NCBI GenBank assembly: GCA_016712345.1
Contig: JADJRH010000001.1
Location: forward strand, 2,418,001-2,482,000
Length of the DNA: 64,000 nt
Source: Polyangiaceae bacterium
Lineage (GTDB): Bacteria; Myxococcota_A; Polyangia; Polyangiales; Polyangiaceae
Direction: 5' to 3'
Part shown: positions 16,346 to 25,278 of the stretch, piece after piece
How the letters are laid out: each line of letters begins with the position of its first letter
Numbering within the stretch: the stretch's first letter is position 1
Made by a program: the position numbers and the translations under genes
The notes under the pieces: generated by a model
The model's input: only the letters and a program-made list of their open reading frames with translations
Told to the model about the DNA's origin: nothing
Database searches by the model: none

Positions 16346-18247
16346 ATGATCCGCGCAATTCCAACGAGCATCAGTGACTTTCGCAAGTTGCGGGAAGACA
16401 ACTTTGAATACATTGACAAGACACATCTGATCACCGAGTTCGTCGATCGAAGTAACTACGAAGTTATCTTGCTCCCACGTCCGCGGCGCTTTGGCAAAAC
16501 GCTCAACATGACCACACTCAAGTGGTTTTTTGAAAAGCGTGATGAAGACGTTTGGCATCTCTTTGCGGATCTCCACGTGGGTAGAGCCGGTGAAAAGTAC
16601 CGCGCCCATTTTCAGAAATACCCGGTCATTTTTATCAGTCTGAAAGAAACCAAGGCCCAGAGTTTTGACGCTTGTCTACAGGAGGCCAAGCGCCTGATTC
16701 GTGATCTGTACGCGGAGCACAGGTTGGCACTCGAAGGAAAGCTTGACCCGGTAGACAAGGCTGATTTCGACGCGATTTGGTTGGGAACAGCCGATGATTC
16801 ACTTTATCGCCGCTCACTCAAAGACCTGACTCGATATCTGCACAATGCCCACGGCGTAAAGCCCATCATCTTAATCGACGAATATGACGCCGGCATTCAT
16901 GCGGCCCACGCCAATGGGTTTTATAAAGAAGCCATCAGCTTTTTCGGCGGCTTTTTTTTGGCGGGACTCAAAGACAACCAACACCTTGAACGCGGCGTTT
17001 TAACCGGGATCTTACGGGTTTCGCGCGAAAGCATTTTTTCAGACCTAAATAGTCTCGGCGGTTACACTCTTCTCTCCCCTGAATTTTCTACCTGCTTTGG
17101 CTTTACCCAGCCTGAAGTAGAAGCGTTGCTCAAAAAAGTGGGCGCTCTCAACATGCTCAGCGCCGTACGCGCCTATTACAATGGGTATGAATTTGGAGGG
17201 GTAGAAATCTATAATCCATGGTCCATTCTAAGTTTTCTTGCCCGGGGAGCGCGCGAGGTTGTTCCCCACTGGGTAGGTACAAGTTCCAATCTCCTCATTC
17301 AAGAACTGCTGCGTGACCATGGGATGGCGGTAGAACGCGAAATGCAGATCTTGATGGAAGGTGGTCAGATTGAAAAACGCCTCCAAGAAAATATCGTTTT
17401 TCCCCAACTGAAAACCGACCGTGATGCCCTTTGGAGCCTTCTTGTTTTTACAGGTTACCTAAAAGCATCGCGACAAGAAGGGCTTCATGAGGACTTTTCA
17501 CCAAAGCCCTATTTGCTCTCTATTCCCAATAAAGAGGTTAAGACGGTTTATCAGACAACCTTCCAGGTGTGGCTGAAAGAGAGCCTCAAGGCTCAAGATG
17601 GCAGTCTCGACACCTTACTTACCAAGCTGCTTGAAGGGGATGCTGAAGAATTTGAGGCTCAACTCCAACGTTTGGCCGTCACGTTGCCCTCTTACCATGA
17701 TGTCAAAGGTGTCCGTCCGGAGGCGTTCTACCATGGGATGGTGATTGGCTTACTCGCATCGCTGGAACCTGACTATGAAGTGCGATCCAATCGCGAATCG
17801 GGTGAGGTGGCTGGTGCTTTTCTACTGCGCGCTCGGCTGACGCGTCCTCGCTGCGCTTCCGGTGCTCAAATACGCAGCGTATGTTCCGCTCCGGTTCTCG
17901 CTCGGACGCGTGATCCGAGCTGCTCGTCACGAAAAACACCAGCCACCCAGGGTAGACCTGACGTTTTAATCACGCCGCGTCGCCCGGGAAAGCCGGGTGT
18001 GGTTTTGGAACTCAAGTCGGCGCGCAAAGGTCACCAAACCATTGAATCTGCCCTCCGCGAAGGCCTTCGCCAGCTTGAAGCAAACGACTATGCGGCAGAC
18101 CTGAGAGCCGCAGGTGTACAGACCATTTTACAAATGGCAGTTGCGTTTGATGGAAAGCGCGTGAGGGTACTGCCCAAAGGTGCCAAAGCCCCCGTCTCGA
18201 AGCGCGCCAAACGCCCCAAACGCTCACCCACAAAAAAGAAACTCTGA
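16346..18247 (+). CDS. AAA-ATPase-like / PD-(D/E)XK nuclease protein (DUF1703 type) with in-frame insertion
   Basis: A 633-residue member of the family pairing an N-terminal AAA-like ATPase with a C-terminal PD-(D/E)XK nuclease-like domain; such proteins are widespread, often multi-copy, and of unsettled function. Walker A is PRRFGKT (46-52) and Walker B is IILIDEYD (174-181). The nuclease motif is split as Asp539 in GRPDVLI and Glu555-x-Lys557 in VVLELK. Residues 488-535 (48 codons) have no counterpart in the family: they separate SNRESGE from GRPDVLI, which are normally adjacent, and are encoded by a fold-back DNA element (separate entry). The frame stays open through it. AAGG lies seven bases before the ATG. 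The C-terminus is Lys/Arg-rich. Repeats upstream suggest an acquired gene. Confidence 0.88.
   Translation: MIRAIPTSISDFRKLREDNFEYIDKTHLITEFVDRSNYEVILLPRPRRFGKTLNMTTLKWFFEKRDEDVWHLFADLHVGRAGEKYRAHFQKYPVIFISLKETKAQSFDACLQEAKRLIRDLYAEHRLALEGKLDPVDKADFDAIWLGTADDSLYRRSLKDLTRYLHNAHGVKPIILIDEYDAGIHAAHANGFYKEAISFFGGFFLAGLKDNQHLERGVLTGILRVSRESIFSDLNSLGGYTLLSPEFSTCFGFTQPEVEALLKKVGALNMLSAVRAYYNGYEFGGVEIYNPWSILSFLARGAREVVPHWVGTSSNLLIQELLRDHGMAVEREMQILMEGGQIEKRLQENIVFPQLKTDRDALWSLLVFTGYLKASRQEGLHEDFSPKPYLLSIPNKEVKTVYQTTFQVWLKESLKAQDGSLDTLLTKLLEGDAEEFEAQLQRLAVTLPSYHDVKGVRPEAFYHGMVIGLLASLEPDYEVRSNRESGEVAGAFLLRARLTRPRCASGAQIRSVCSAPVLARTRDPSCSSRKTPATQGRPDVLITPRRPGKPGVVLELKSARKGHQTIESALREGLRQLEANDYAADLRAAGVQTILQMAVAFDGKRVRVLPKGAKAPVSKRAKRPKRSPTKKKL
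17807..17950 (+). mobile_element. In-frame palindromic fold-back element inside a coding gene
   Basis: A 144-base segment (exactly 48 codons, no stop). Its ends are an inverted repeat: GGTGGCTGGTGCTTTTC at 17806-17822 pairs with 17931-17947 at 16 of 17 positions. Further in, GCTCGG and ACGCGTCC recur in inverted order, and the centre is the near-palindrome ATACGCAGCGTAT (17870-17882). It splits the family motif SNRESGE/GRPDVLI. A related core lies at 25194-25228. The arrangement resembles Rickettsia palindromic elements, which insert in frame into genes, but the sequence is unrelated as far as I can see. Confidence 0.82.
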
Positions 18248-18251
18248 CAGC

Positions 18252-19205
18252 TTATTTCGGCTCTACGTAGTTTGAACAAGCCGTGTCGATGATGGGCAGT
18301 GTTTGAGCAAAAAACTCATCGTACGACGGCGAGCAAACATCACCGATCAAGCCGTTTTCACCAAAGCGAACCGTCAGACTCAGCAGTTTCTTGGCGAACA
18401 CCGCGCCGCACTCACTTTGGTCTTTTGAGCCAATGAGCGACAGCATCACGATGTTCTCGTGTACACCACCCTTGGCCGCGACCAACTCATTGTACCACTC
18501 CTCTGATGTCCCGCCGGAACCGTACGTTTGGCACTCAATCGGCGGCTGATCCGGCTGACACCCCGGGTCGATCGCGGCTGCGTCGTCTTCATCGGTAATG
18601 AGCACCGCAATCAGCAACGAATCGAGGCGCGAAAAGCCTTCGTTGCAAGCGCCCGGTCCATTGCGTTCCGGGGCCACGGCATTCAGCAAGGCGCGCGCAA
18701 CGCGTTCATCGTCCGCGCCGCTCACTCCCACGTTGGCAGCGCACGCGAACTTGCCGGCCAGATCACTCTCGGTTTCATCCATGTACCTCCGCCCGCTGTC
18801 AAAAGGCCCACACACGGCGTTGCTCGAATCGACTCCGCCGGTCTGCGTCACGAGATCGCCAATCTCCGCACACCCCGGCTCATTGCCTTTGTAATCGTCT
18901 GTTGTGACAACGCCGATGTGATAACTCGCAACGCTTGAAAGGCCTTTTTGAATGGCCGAAACGAAGCCGGGAAACGAGTTGATCAAACTCTCCTGGTTAT
19001 CACCCATGCTCCCCGAGTCGTCGATCACGAAGAGGATGTCGACGTTCTTGCACTCTGTGACTTGCTGACTTCCGCCGATGCCCGTTTCGAACAAGCCGCC
19101 CTCGCCACCGCTGCCGGAAGCGCTTGTACTGGTGTTGTCATCCGAACAACCAATCCAACAAACAGCGAGCGAGGTGACAATCAAGGTGCGGAGAAAAGAA
19201 GCCAT
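18252..19205 (-). CDS. Lipoprotein with von Willebrand factor A domain
   Basis: A 317-residue lipoprotein. The signal peptide ends in a WIGC lipobox, followed by a short Ser/Gly linker (to about residue 48). The rest is a vWA fold: the first strand and MIDAS motif read DILFVIDDSGSMGDN (DxSxS kept), a second strand contains SYHIGVVTTDD, and AVLITDEDDAA supplies the later acidic metal ligands. Several cysteines suggest disulfides in the exported domain. vWA domains bind protein ligands through a metal ion; in Myxococcota such lipoproteins are common and uncharacterised. Convergent with the AAA-ATPase gene with only four bases between stops. Its partner is unknown. Confidence 0.87.
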   Translation of the reverse strand: MASFLRTLIVTSLAVCWIGCSDDNTSTSASGSGGEGGLFETGIGGSQQVTECKNVDILFVIDDSGSMGDNQESLINSFPGFVSAIQKGLSSVASYHIGVVTTDDYKGNEPGCAEIGDLVTQTGGVDSSNAVCGPFDSGRRYMDETESDLAGKFACAANVGVSGADDERVARALLNAVAPERNGPGACNEGFSRLDSLLIAVLITDEDDAAAIDPGCQPDQPPIECQTYGSGGTSEEWYNELVAAKGGVHENIVMLSLIGSKDQSECGAVFAKKLLSLTVRFGENGLIGDVCSPSYDEFFAQTLPIIDTACSNYVEPK

Positions 19206-19354
19206 GCGTGGTCATTCTATAGGCGCGCGCATCACGTCGGCACCCGCGTTCATTTGCAAACTTGTCTTTGGGGGGCCCGGGAACGCTTCCCCCTTCAAAA
19301 CGTTGCTCCAAAGATAGTCAGCCTCATCGAAATCGGTGTTTTGCGGTGGCAGCG

Positions 19355-20335
19355 CTATTCAGCCGTGGCGCGCATGAGCCGATCGCGAACAGCCGCCCAC
19401 TCAGGCCCATTCGGTACGTTCTCGATCACGATCACATCGCAACCTTCATCATCGAGTTGATGGAGCGCCGCATAAAGTCTAGATGCGTACACATCGGCTT
19501 CGGCTCCGAGTTCAACATGCGGCGTGCCGCAGCGGGTCGGCCCAAGCTCCATGACCCCCACGCGTTTTCCCTTGGATCGCAGAGCGTTGACGGTTTCAGT
19601 GAGCGCTTCACCCGCCACCAAAAGAGCTTTTGCACGCGGCGCGTAGTGTTTGGCGAACATGCCCGGAGCGTCGGCAGCGGTGTGTACACAAATCACTTTT
19701 GCCGCGTCTACCACGTCACCAAAGCGCGCAATTTCAGAAAGCGGAAGCGCTCCGTGCCGAAGGAGGCGCATGGGCGTCTGCGACGTGTCGACAATTGTCG
19801 ACTCAATGCCAAAGCCCGTTTTCCCAGCGTCGAGCACCACATCCACAACGCCGCTGAGCGTTTTCAAAACATGCTCCGCAGTCGTCGGTGAAATGCTCAT
19901 GGAGCGATTGGCGCTCGGCGCCGCGACCGGCAAGTTCGCCTCACGAAGCAATGCGAGCGCGGCCGGATGATTGGGTACACGAAGGCCCACCGTGATTTTG
20001 CCCGCCGTCACTTCGGGAGCGAGCGACCCAGCTTTGCGTTCCGTCACGATCGTGAGCGGGCCGGGCCAAAAAGCTTTGGCGAGCGCATCGGCGGATGCTG
20101 ACCAATCAGCCGATAGATCTGCGGCCGCCGAACGATCCGAAACGTGCACAATCAGCGGGTTGGTCGGCGGCCTCCCTTTGGCCGCGAATATTTTTTGCAC
20201 CGCGTCGGACCGGTCGGCGCGCGCCCCAAGGCCGTACACAGTCTCCGTTGGAAACGCGACCAATCCCCCGGATCGGAGCACCGCCGCCGCTTCACGAACG
20301 GCCGCCTCCGAAAAAGGAATTACGCGGGTACGCAC
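19355..20335 (-). CDS. tsaC: Threonylcarbamoyl-AMP synthase, Sua5 form
   Basis: Makes threonylcarbamoyl-AMP from threonine, bicarbonate and ATP, the first step of the universal tRNA modification t6A. The YrdC domain (about residues 5-200) shows GGLVAFPTETVYGLG, KGRPPTNPLIVHV, WPGPLTIV, TVGLRVPNHP, PVAAPSANRS and the closing GIESTIVD. After a linker the smaller Sua5 domain (about 225-326) is present, with FAKHYAPRAKALLV at the junction. At 326 residues it is the long Sua5/YwlC type rather than the short TsaC type. Divergent from the peptidase gene at 20503. Confidence 0.95.
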   Translation of the reverse strand: MRTRVIPFSEAAVREAAAVLRSGGLVAFPTETVYGLGARADRSDAVQKIFAAKGRPPTNPLIVHVSDRSAAADLSADWSASADALAKAFWPGPLTIVTERKAGSLAPEVTAGKITVGLRVPNHPAALALLREANLPVAAPSANRSMSISPTTAEHVLKTLSGVVDVVLDAGKTGFGIESTIVDTSQTPMRLLRHGALPLSEIARFGDVVDAAKVICVHTAADAPGMFAKHYAPRAKALLVAGEALTETVNALRSKGKRVGVMELGPTRCGTPHVELGAEADVYASRLYAALHQLDDEGCDVIVIENVPNGPEWAAVRDRLMRATAE

Positions 20336-20502
20336 CGCCCGGCCTTAGCAAATTCGCAAATATTCGCCAATCGCCGTCGCCCCGCCCCGGCGCCGCACCC
20401 ATTCACCATCTGCTCGAAATGGTGCGAACCGACCAAGGATGTGAAAAACTGCCTGCCGCGGAATGAGCCGTGCGGCTCAACGCTTATCCGATCCGACAGA
20501 TC

Positions 20503-21786
20503 ATGTCCCTTCGTCGTCTTTCGCTCGCATTTGCACTGGGTGCCGCCGCGTTTATCGCAGCGCACGGTGGCTCTGCGCAGGCAAACGAAGAATTCGACAG
20601 CTTAGAAGAAAAGCCCAAAAATCCGGGCATTTTGTTTGAACACGCGCCCAAACTGTACACATTCAAACTCGACGATTCGAGCGCATCGCTCTCGCTTCTT
20701 CGCTCGTATTTCGATGCTTCGGTCGAGCGGCCCGGCCCCTACAACCGCTACGTGGGCGGGCCTTACGGGCGCTGGTCGAAAGACCCGTGGATGAATCTTT
20801 CGTGGGGAAAACCCGCAATCGACGTGGCGCGTGATGACACCGCCGCGGGCGTACCTCTTTCAGAAAACGAAGAAGAAACAGCACTGCGCCCGGTAATGTT
20901 GGGCGCTCCCGCCGCCGCGGATGAATTGCCGTCGGCCTTCGGGTTTGAAGCGCCGGATCGCGATCTTCACGTGCGCCTCCCCGCGAATGATTGGCTCACG
21001 CGCCTGTTCGTTGCGGGCGACGAACCGCCGTTTTGGACAACGGGGCCAAGCCTTTCTTCCAACGGTTTTGACGCGCTTTGGGCCCCGCCTCAAAAGCCGA
21101 TTGTCGATTGGCGATGCCGGCGAAGACCGGTGATCTTTGTCACATTCGGCGGTGAGAGTGAGCGCGTTTCGCTTGTGCGCTGTAACGGTTCCATTGAACC
21201 CGGCGCGGTGGATCGGCTCTCCATTCTCGCGCGTCCACCTTCCGTTCCCGACCCCGGAGTGTTGCCCGACGAGCCCGATCCCGCGGCTTGGGAGGCGAGC
21301 GGCGAGTGGCTTCCCAGCGTAAAACTCCTGCATCCGCGGCTTCTTTGGGCGCTCCAAAAAGTCGCCGACGCGTTCCCCTACCGGGCAATCTATGTGTACT
21401 CAGGGTATCGCCCACATCGCGACAAACCCGGAGCGCAAGGTCATCACAGCATGCACGGTGAAGGGCGCGCCATGGACATTCAGATTCATGGTGTACGCAA
21501 CGAGTCGCTGTTTCAATTTTGCCGCAAGCTCGATGACGTGGGCTGCGGCTATTACCAAAACAGCAAGTTTGTTCACGTTGACGTTCGAAAGCCGGGAACC
21601 GGCCACGCATTTTGGGTCGACATCTCCGGCCCCGGTGAACCGTCGCATTACGTTGATTCCTGGCCCGGTGTTGTTGAAAGCGGCGCGCTCGCGTGGATGC
21701 GCCTTCCAGACAAAAATAGCGGGTTTAAACCCGGACGCGCGCGCGTTCCCGACGACCGAGGCTCCGCCGATATCGTTCGCAAATAA
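20503..21786 (+). CDS. Exported M15-family (DUF882-like) peptidase
   Basis: A 427-residue exported protein with a signal peptide (MSLRRLSLAFALGAAAF to about residue 28). The last third is a zinc peptidase domain of the M15/DUF882 (YcbK) type: VYSGYRPHRDKPG, then HHSMHGEGRAMDIQI with the HxxxxxxD zinc motif, and KFVHVDVR with the final His. Family members cleave or bind peptidoglycan stem peptides. The N-terminal 270 residues are unusual in length and show no domain I recognise. I choose the ATG at 20503 because the signal peptide starts there; a GTG 33 bases upstream is also in frame. Confidence 0.85.
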   Translation: MSLRRLSLAFALGAAAFIAAHGGSAQANEEFDSLEEKPKNPGILFEHAPKLYTFKLDDSSASLSLLRSYFDASVERPGPYNRYVGGPYGRWSKDPWMNLSWGKPAIDVARDDTAAGVPLSENEEETALRPVMLGAPAAADELPSAFGFEAPDRDLHVRLPANDWLTRLFVAGDEPPFWTTGPSLSSNGFDALWAPPQKPIVDWRCRRRPVIFVTFGGESERVSLVRCNGSIEPGAVDRLSILARPPSVPDPGVLPDEPDPAAWEASGEWLPSVKLLHPRLLWALQKVADAFPYRAIYVYSGYRPHRDKPGAQGHHSMHGEGRAMDIQIHGVRNESLFQFCRKLDDVGCGYYQNSKFVHVDVRKPGTGHAFWVDISGPGEPSHYVDSWPGVVESGALAWMRLPDKNSGFKPGRARVPDDRGSADIVRK

Positions 21787-21803
21787 ACGTTCGGTGGTGC
21801 TCA

Positions 21804-23012
21804 ATGTGCCGCGGCGCGCCGCCGATTGCGTACAATCGTCACGTGGTCGGGAGCAGGTGTACCCCAATTGCAGTTGCAACCCTGTTGCTTTTTGCGAGCG
21901 CCTGCGACGTTGGGGGATACATCGAAATTCCAAACGACCCATCGCAGGGCGGCACCGGAACCTTTGATACAAACACCGGAGGTTTCGGCGGCGGCGGTTC
22001 AGCGGGTTTTGCAGGCTCCGCAGCCGGCGGCGCTTCGGGTGACTCTCCCGTTCTTGTTGGAATCGATCCCACGCCGTCGAATGGATCTACCGATCCCCCG
22101 ACCGTTGCCGCGTTTGAAGCCAAACTTGCAACGTTTGCAGCGGGCGCGCGCGCCGCTGTTTTGTCTGTTCCTTGGAACGACACAAACGCGTTTGCGAATG
22201 TGCCCGGGGTGGCCGACTTCTACGCGAAGCACGAAAAAGCGCTTCTTTTAAACCTGCGCGTGATCGACGGTCACGTGGACCATCGTCCCGCTGAGTTGAG
22301 TACCTTTGCGTGGAACGCGCCTGAGACGGTTGCCACCGCAGAGGCCGCCGTCGACACGCTGCTGACGAACGCGGGAAACAGCGCACGATTTTTTACGTTC
22401 GGTCGCCAGGTAGATGTGTACCTTTCAGACCATCCCGATGAACGGCCCGGATTCGTAGCGTTCGCAAAAGCGTTGTGTGCGTACACAAAAGCGCACCCCG
22501 GGGCGCCCAAAGATCTCGCTGTCGGCGTGGGGTTTTCCACATCGGCTCCAAAAAACGAAGCTGCGTGGAGCGACCTCATCGACTTCGAAGATGTGATCGA
22601 TTTTTCGTATTTCCCCGGCATCGACACGTTTGCGCCGAGCGCCGCCGCCGATGTTGCCGCCACCCTTTTCCAGCTCGCTGAAACCGTCGGAAAAAAGACA
22701 ATTGTGCTTTCGCAGGTGGGATTTTCAACCAATCCCTTTTCCGGTGGAAGCACCGATGCGCAGCAGAAGTTCTTCACCACGTTGTTCGGCGCTGTCATTG
22801 CGCAACGCAGCCGATTCGCCCTTGTGAACGTTGTGGAGTTGCACGACGCGCCCACTTCATCTTGCGCGCAATGGGCCACAGACCAGGGCGATACCGCCGA
22901 CGGTCCACTCGCCGCCTACGTGTGCTCGCTGGGCCTTTTTGAACAGGATGGGTCGCCGCGCCCCGCATGGAATGCGGTCTTGTCGGGCTCGGCCGCGCTC
23001 AGCACTCCATAA
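21804..23012 (+). CDS. Lipoprotein, possible TIM-barrel glycosidase-like
   Basis: A 402-residue lipoprotein with an LFASAC lipobox and a Gly/Ala/Ser linker to about residue 80. The rest alternates strands and helices like a TIM barrel: AVLSVPWNDTNAF, LLLNLRVIDGHVD, FFTFGRQVDVYLSDHPDE, DVIDFSYFPG, KTIVLSQVGF and ALVNVVELHD at the ends of strands, closing with GLFEQDGSPRPAW, a phrase common at the end of glycoside hydrolase barrels. The acidic residues after the strands fit a glycosidase but I cannot assign a family. GGTGG precedes the ATG at 21804, yet that start lies in repeat-like sequence; the GTG at 21843, directly before the signal peptide, may be the true start. The gene begins 17 bases after the peptidase stop, suggesting co-transcription. 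Confidence 0.75.
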   Translation: MCRGAPPIAYNRHVVGSRCTPIAVATLLLFASACDVGGYIEIPNDPSQGGTGTFDTNTGGFGGGGSAGFAGSAAGGASGDSPVLVGIDPTPSNGSTDPPTVAAFEAKLATFAAGARAAVLSVPWNDTNAFANVPGVADFYAKHEKALLLNLRVIDGHVDHRPAELSTFAWNAPETVATAEAAVDTLLTNAGNSARFFTFGRQVDVYLSDHPDERPGFVAFAKALCAYTKAHPGAPKDLAVGVGFSTSAPKNEAAWSDLIDFEDVIDFSYFPGIDTFAPSAAADVAATLFQLAETVGKKTIVLSQVGFSTNPFSGGSTDAQQKFFTTLFGAVIAQRSRFALVNVVELHDAPTSSCAQWATDQGDTADGPLAAYVCSLGLFEQDGSPRPAWNAVLSGSAALSTP

Positions 23013-23100
23013 AGCATCCGCGTCGGCTCGCGACCCCTCGCCACAGTGGTAAGCTCGCGAACGAAGTTACTTCCGGTGCTTCAAAACAAGGTGAAGGACG

Positions 23101-25155
23101 ATGGCTGAACTCGGGAAAATGGTCGACTCGATCGCGGCGATGCAAGACTACGCGCACTACCGCGATCTCTCGTGGGAAGGCACGTTCGAGGACTACCTCA
23201 AGATCGTTCGCAACACGCCCCAGGTCACGCGAAATGCGTTTCAACGCGTCTACGACATGATCATTCGGTCGGGGACCGAAGAGTACACAGACAACAAGAA
23301 GAAGCTCATTCGGTACAATTTTTTCAAAGATGAACCGAGCGGCGGACAAGACGCCATTTTCGGCCTCGACATTCCACTCATGCGGCTTGCGCATGTGCTT
23401 CGTGCCGCGTCTGAAGGCTACGGCCCTGAAAAGCGCGTCATCCTGCTCCACGGCCCCGTCGGTTCGTCGAAGAGCACCATTGCGCGCTCCATCAAAAAGG
23501 GGCTTGAGCACTACTCCACAACGCCCGACGGAGCGCTCTACACGTTTGAATGGATCAACCTCGATTCGGCGGGGATTTCACCCGCCGAGGGCGCAACAAT
23601 GCCGTGCCCCATGCACGAAGAGCCGCTGCGCCTGATCCCAATCGCGTGGCGCGATCGCACCATTAAAGAACTCGGGCTCGGCAACGATCACCACCGCGTT
23701 CGTGTGGAGGGTGAACTCGACCCGGCGTGTCGCTTCGTCTTCAAACGCCTCATGGACAAATACGGTGGCAACTGGGCCAAAGTAATGGACCACGTTCGCG
23801 TAAAACGCCTTATTTTGTCGGAGAAAGATCGCGTTGGTATTGGCACCTTCCAACCCAAAGACGAAAAGAACCAAGACTCCACCGAGCTGACGGGCGACAT
23901 CAACTATCGCAAGATCGCTGAATACGGGTCCGACTCAGACCCGCGCGCATTCAACTTTGATGGTGAGTTCAACATCTCCAACCGCGGTGTTGTCGAGTTC
24001 GTTGAGGTGCTCAAACTCGATGTTGCGTTCCTCTACGACTTGCTCGGCGCTTCTCAGGAACACCGCATTAAGCCCAAGAAGTTTGCTCAAACAGACATTG
24101 ATGAAGTGATTCTCGGCCACACCAACGAGGCTGAATACAAGCGCCTTCTCTCCAATGAATTCATGGAAGCGCTTCGCGATCGCACAATCAAAATCGATAT
24201 TCCGTACATCACCAAGGTGTCTGAAGAGATCAAGATCTACGAAAAAGACTTCAACCGCGAGAAGATCAAAGGAAAACACATTGCACCGCACACCCTTGAG
24301 GTGGCCGCAATGTGGGCAGTGCTCACGAGGCTTGAAGACCCGAAGAAGCACAACCTCTCGCTCGTTCAAAAAATGAAGCTCTACGACGGTAAAGTGCTTC
24401 CTGGGTACACACAGGACACCGTTAAAGAACTTCGCAAAGAGGCGTCACGCGAGGGCATGGAGGGCATCAGCCCCCGTTACGTTCAAGACAAAATCTCCAA
24501 CGCTCTTGTCAACGACATCGGCGAGGGAACCATCAACCCCTTCATGGTGCTTTCGGAGCTTGAAAAAGGCCTCCGTCATCACTCTCTCATCACCAACGAC
24601 GAGCAACGCAAGCGCTACAGCGAATGCATTGGGATGGTGAAAAAAGAGTACGAGGACATCATTAAAAACGAGGTGCAGCGAGCCATCAGCGCCGACGAAG
24701 AGGCCATTCAAAAACTCGCCGCCAATTACATCGACTCCATTAAAGCCTTCATCCTCAAAGAAAAGGTTAAAGACCGTTTCACGCGTGAAGATGTGGAGCC
24801 CGATGAGCGCCTCATGCGGTCGATCGAGGAGAAAATTGAGATCCCTGAAAACCGCAAAGAAGACTTCCGTCGCGAGATCATGAACTACATCGGTGCGCTC
24901 GCTGTGGAAGGCAAAAAGTTTGAGTGGCACACCAACGATCGATTGCGTCGCGCACTCGAACTCAAGCTCTTCGAAGATCAAAAAGACTCAATTAAACTCC
25001 AAACGCTCGTATCAAGCGTCATCGATAAAGAAACGCAGGAGAAGATCGACATCATCAAAACACGGATGATGAAATACTTCGGCTATAACGAAGTCTCCGC
25101 GCGTGACGTGCTCGATTACGTCGCTTCAATCTACGCCCGCGGCGACGCCAAATAA
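23101..25155 (+). CDS. prkA: PrkA-type serine protein kinase / AAA protein
   Basis: A full-length PrkA (YeaG) homologue of 684 residues. The N-terminal AAA-like domain begins with the typical FEDYLKIV and VTRNAFQRVYDMI segments, then GLDIPLMRLAHVL, Walker A GPVGSSKST and the EWINLDS region. The C-terminal third is the PrkA kinase-like domain (VQKMKLYDGK onward). PrkA proteins take part in stress and stationary-phase responses, in spore formers in sporulation, and have been reported as kinases or AAA proteases. The usual partners (DUF444/YeaH and SpoVR) are not next to it here. GAAGGACG precedes the ATG at 23101. The reading frame is intact. Confidence 0.95.
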   Translation: MAELGKMVDSIAAMQDYAHYRDLSWEGTFEDYLKIVRNTPQVTRNAFQRVYDMIIRSGTEEYTDNKKKLIRYNFFKDEPSGGQDAIFGLDIPLMRLAHVLRAASEGYGPEKRVILLHGPVGSSKSTIARSIKKGLEHYSTTPDGALYTFEWINLDSAGISPAEGATMPCPMHEEPLRLIPIAWRDRTIKELGLGNDHHRVRVEGELDPACRFVFKRLMDKYGGNWAKVMDHVRVKRLILSEKDRVGIGTFQPKDEKNQDSTELTGDINYRKIAEYGSDSDPRAFNFDGEFNISNRGVVEFVEVLKLDVAFLYDLLGASQEHRIKPKKFAQTDIDEVILGHTNEAEYKRLLSNEFMEALRDRTIKIDIPYITKVSEEIKIYEKDFNREKIKGKHIAPHTLEVAAMWAVLTRLEDPKKHNLSLVQKMKLYDGKVLPGYTQDTVKELRKEASREGMEGISPRYVQDKISNALVNDIGEGTINPFMVLSELEKGLRHHSLITNDEQRKRYSECIGMVKKEYEDIIKNEVQRAISADEEAIQKLAANYIDSIKAFILKEKVKDRFTREDVEPDERLMRSIEEKIEIPENRKEDFRREIMNYIGALAVEGKKFEWHTNDRLRRALELKLFEDQKDSIKLQTLVSSVIDKETQEKIDIIKTRMMKYFGYNEVSARDVLDYVASIYARGDAK

Positions 25156-25160
25156 CTCCC

Positions 25161-25244
25161 GGTAACGCTCAATGTGCTGCTGCGCTCTCGCAACTCACTC
25201 GGGCGCATGATCCGGGCTGCTCGCAACGCACCTTGAGCATTACC
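25161..25244. repeat. Intergenic fold-back repeat related to the element in the ATPase gene
   Basis: Six bases after the prkA stop. Outer arms GGTAACGCTCAATGTG (25161-25176) and its partner at 25229-25244 match at 14 of 16 positions. The core 25194-25228 matches 17897-17931, inside the in-frame element, at 29 of 35 bases. A looser copy of the left arm overlaps the start of the lipoprotein gene at 21793-21817 (20 of 25). No T-run follows, so it is a repeat more than a terminator, although it could act in mRNA 3' end protection. Confidence 0.7.
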
Positions 25245-25278
25245 TAACCCCAGACCACAGGCTGTATTCAAAAACCAG

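Noticed and set aside
17807..17950. Inactivating insertion that makes the AAA-ATPase gene a pseudogene
   Set aside because: The length is 48 codons exactly, there is no stop in frame, and all downstream motifs (GRPDVLI, VVLELK) are read correctly.
25161..25244. Terminator for prkA
   Set aside because: It folds back but lacks a T-run and is related in sequence to the in-gene element, so a repeat is the better call.
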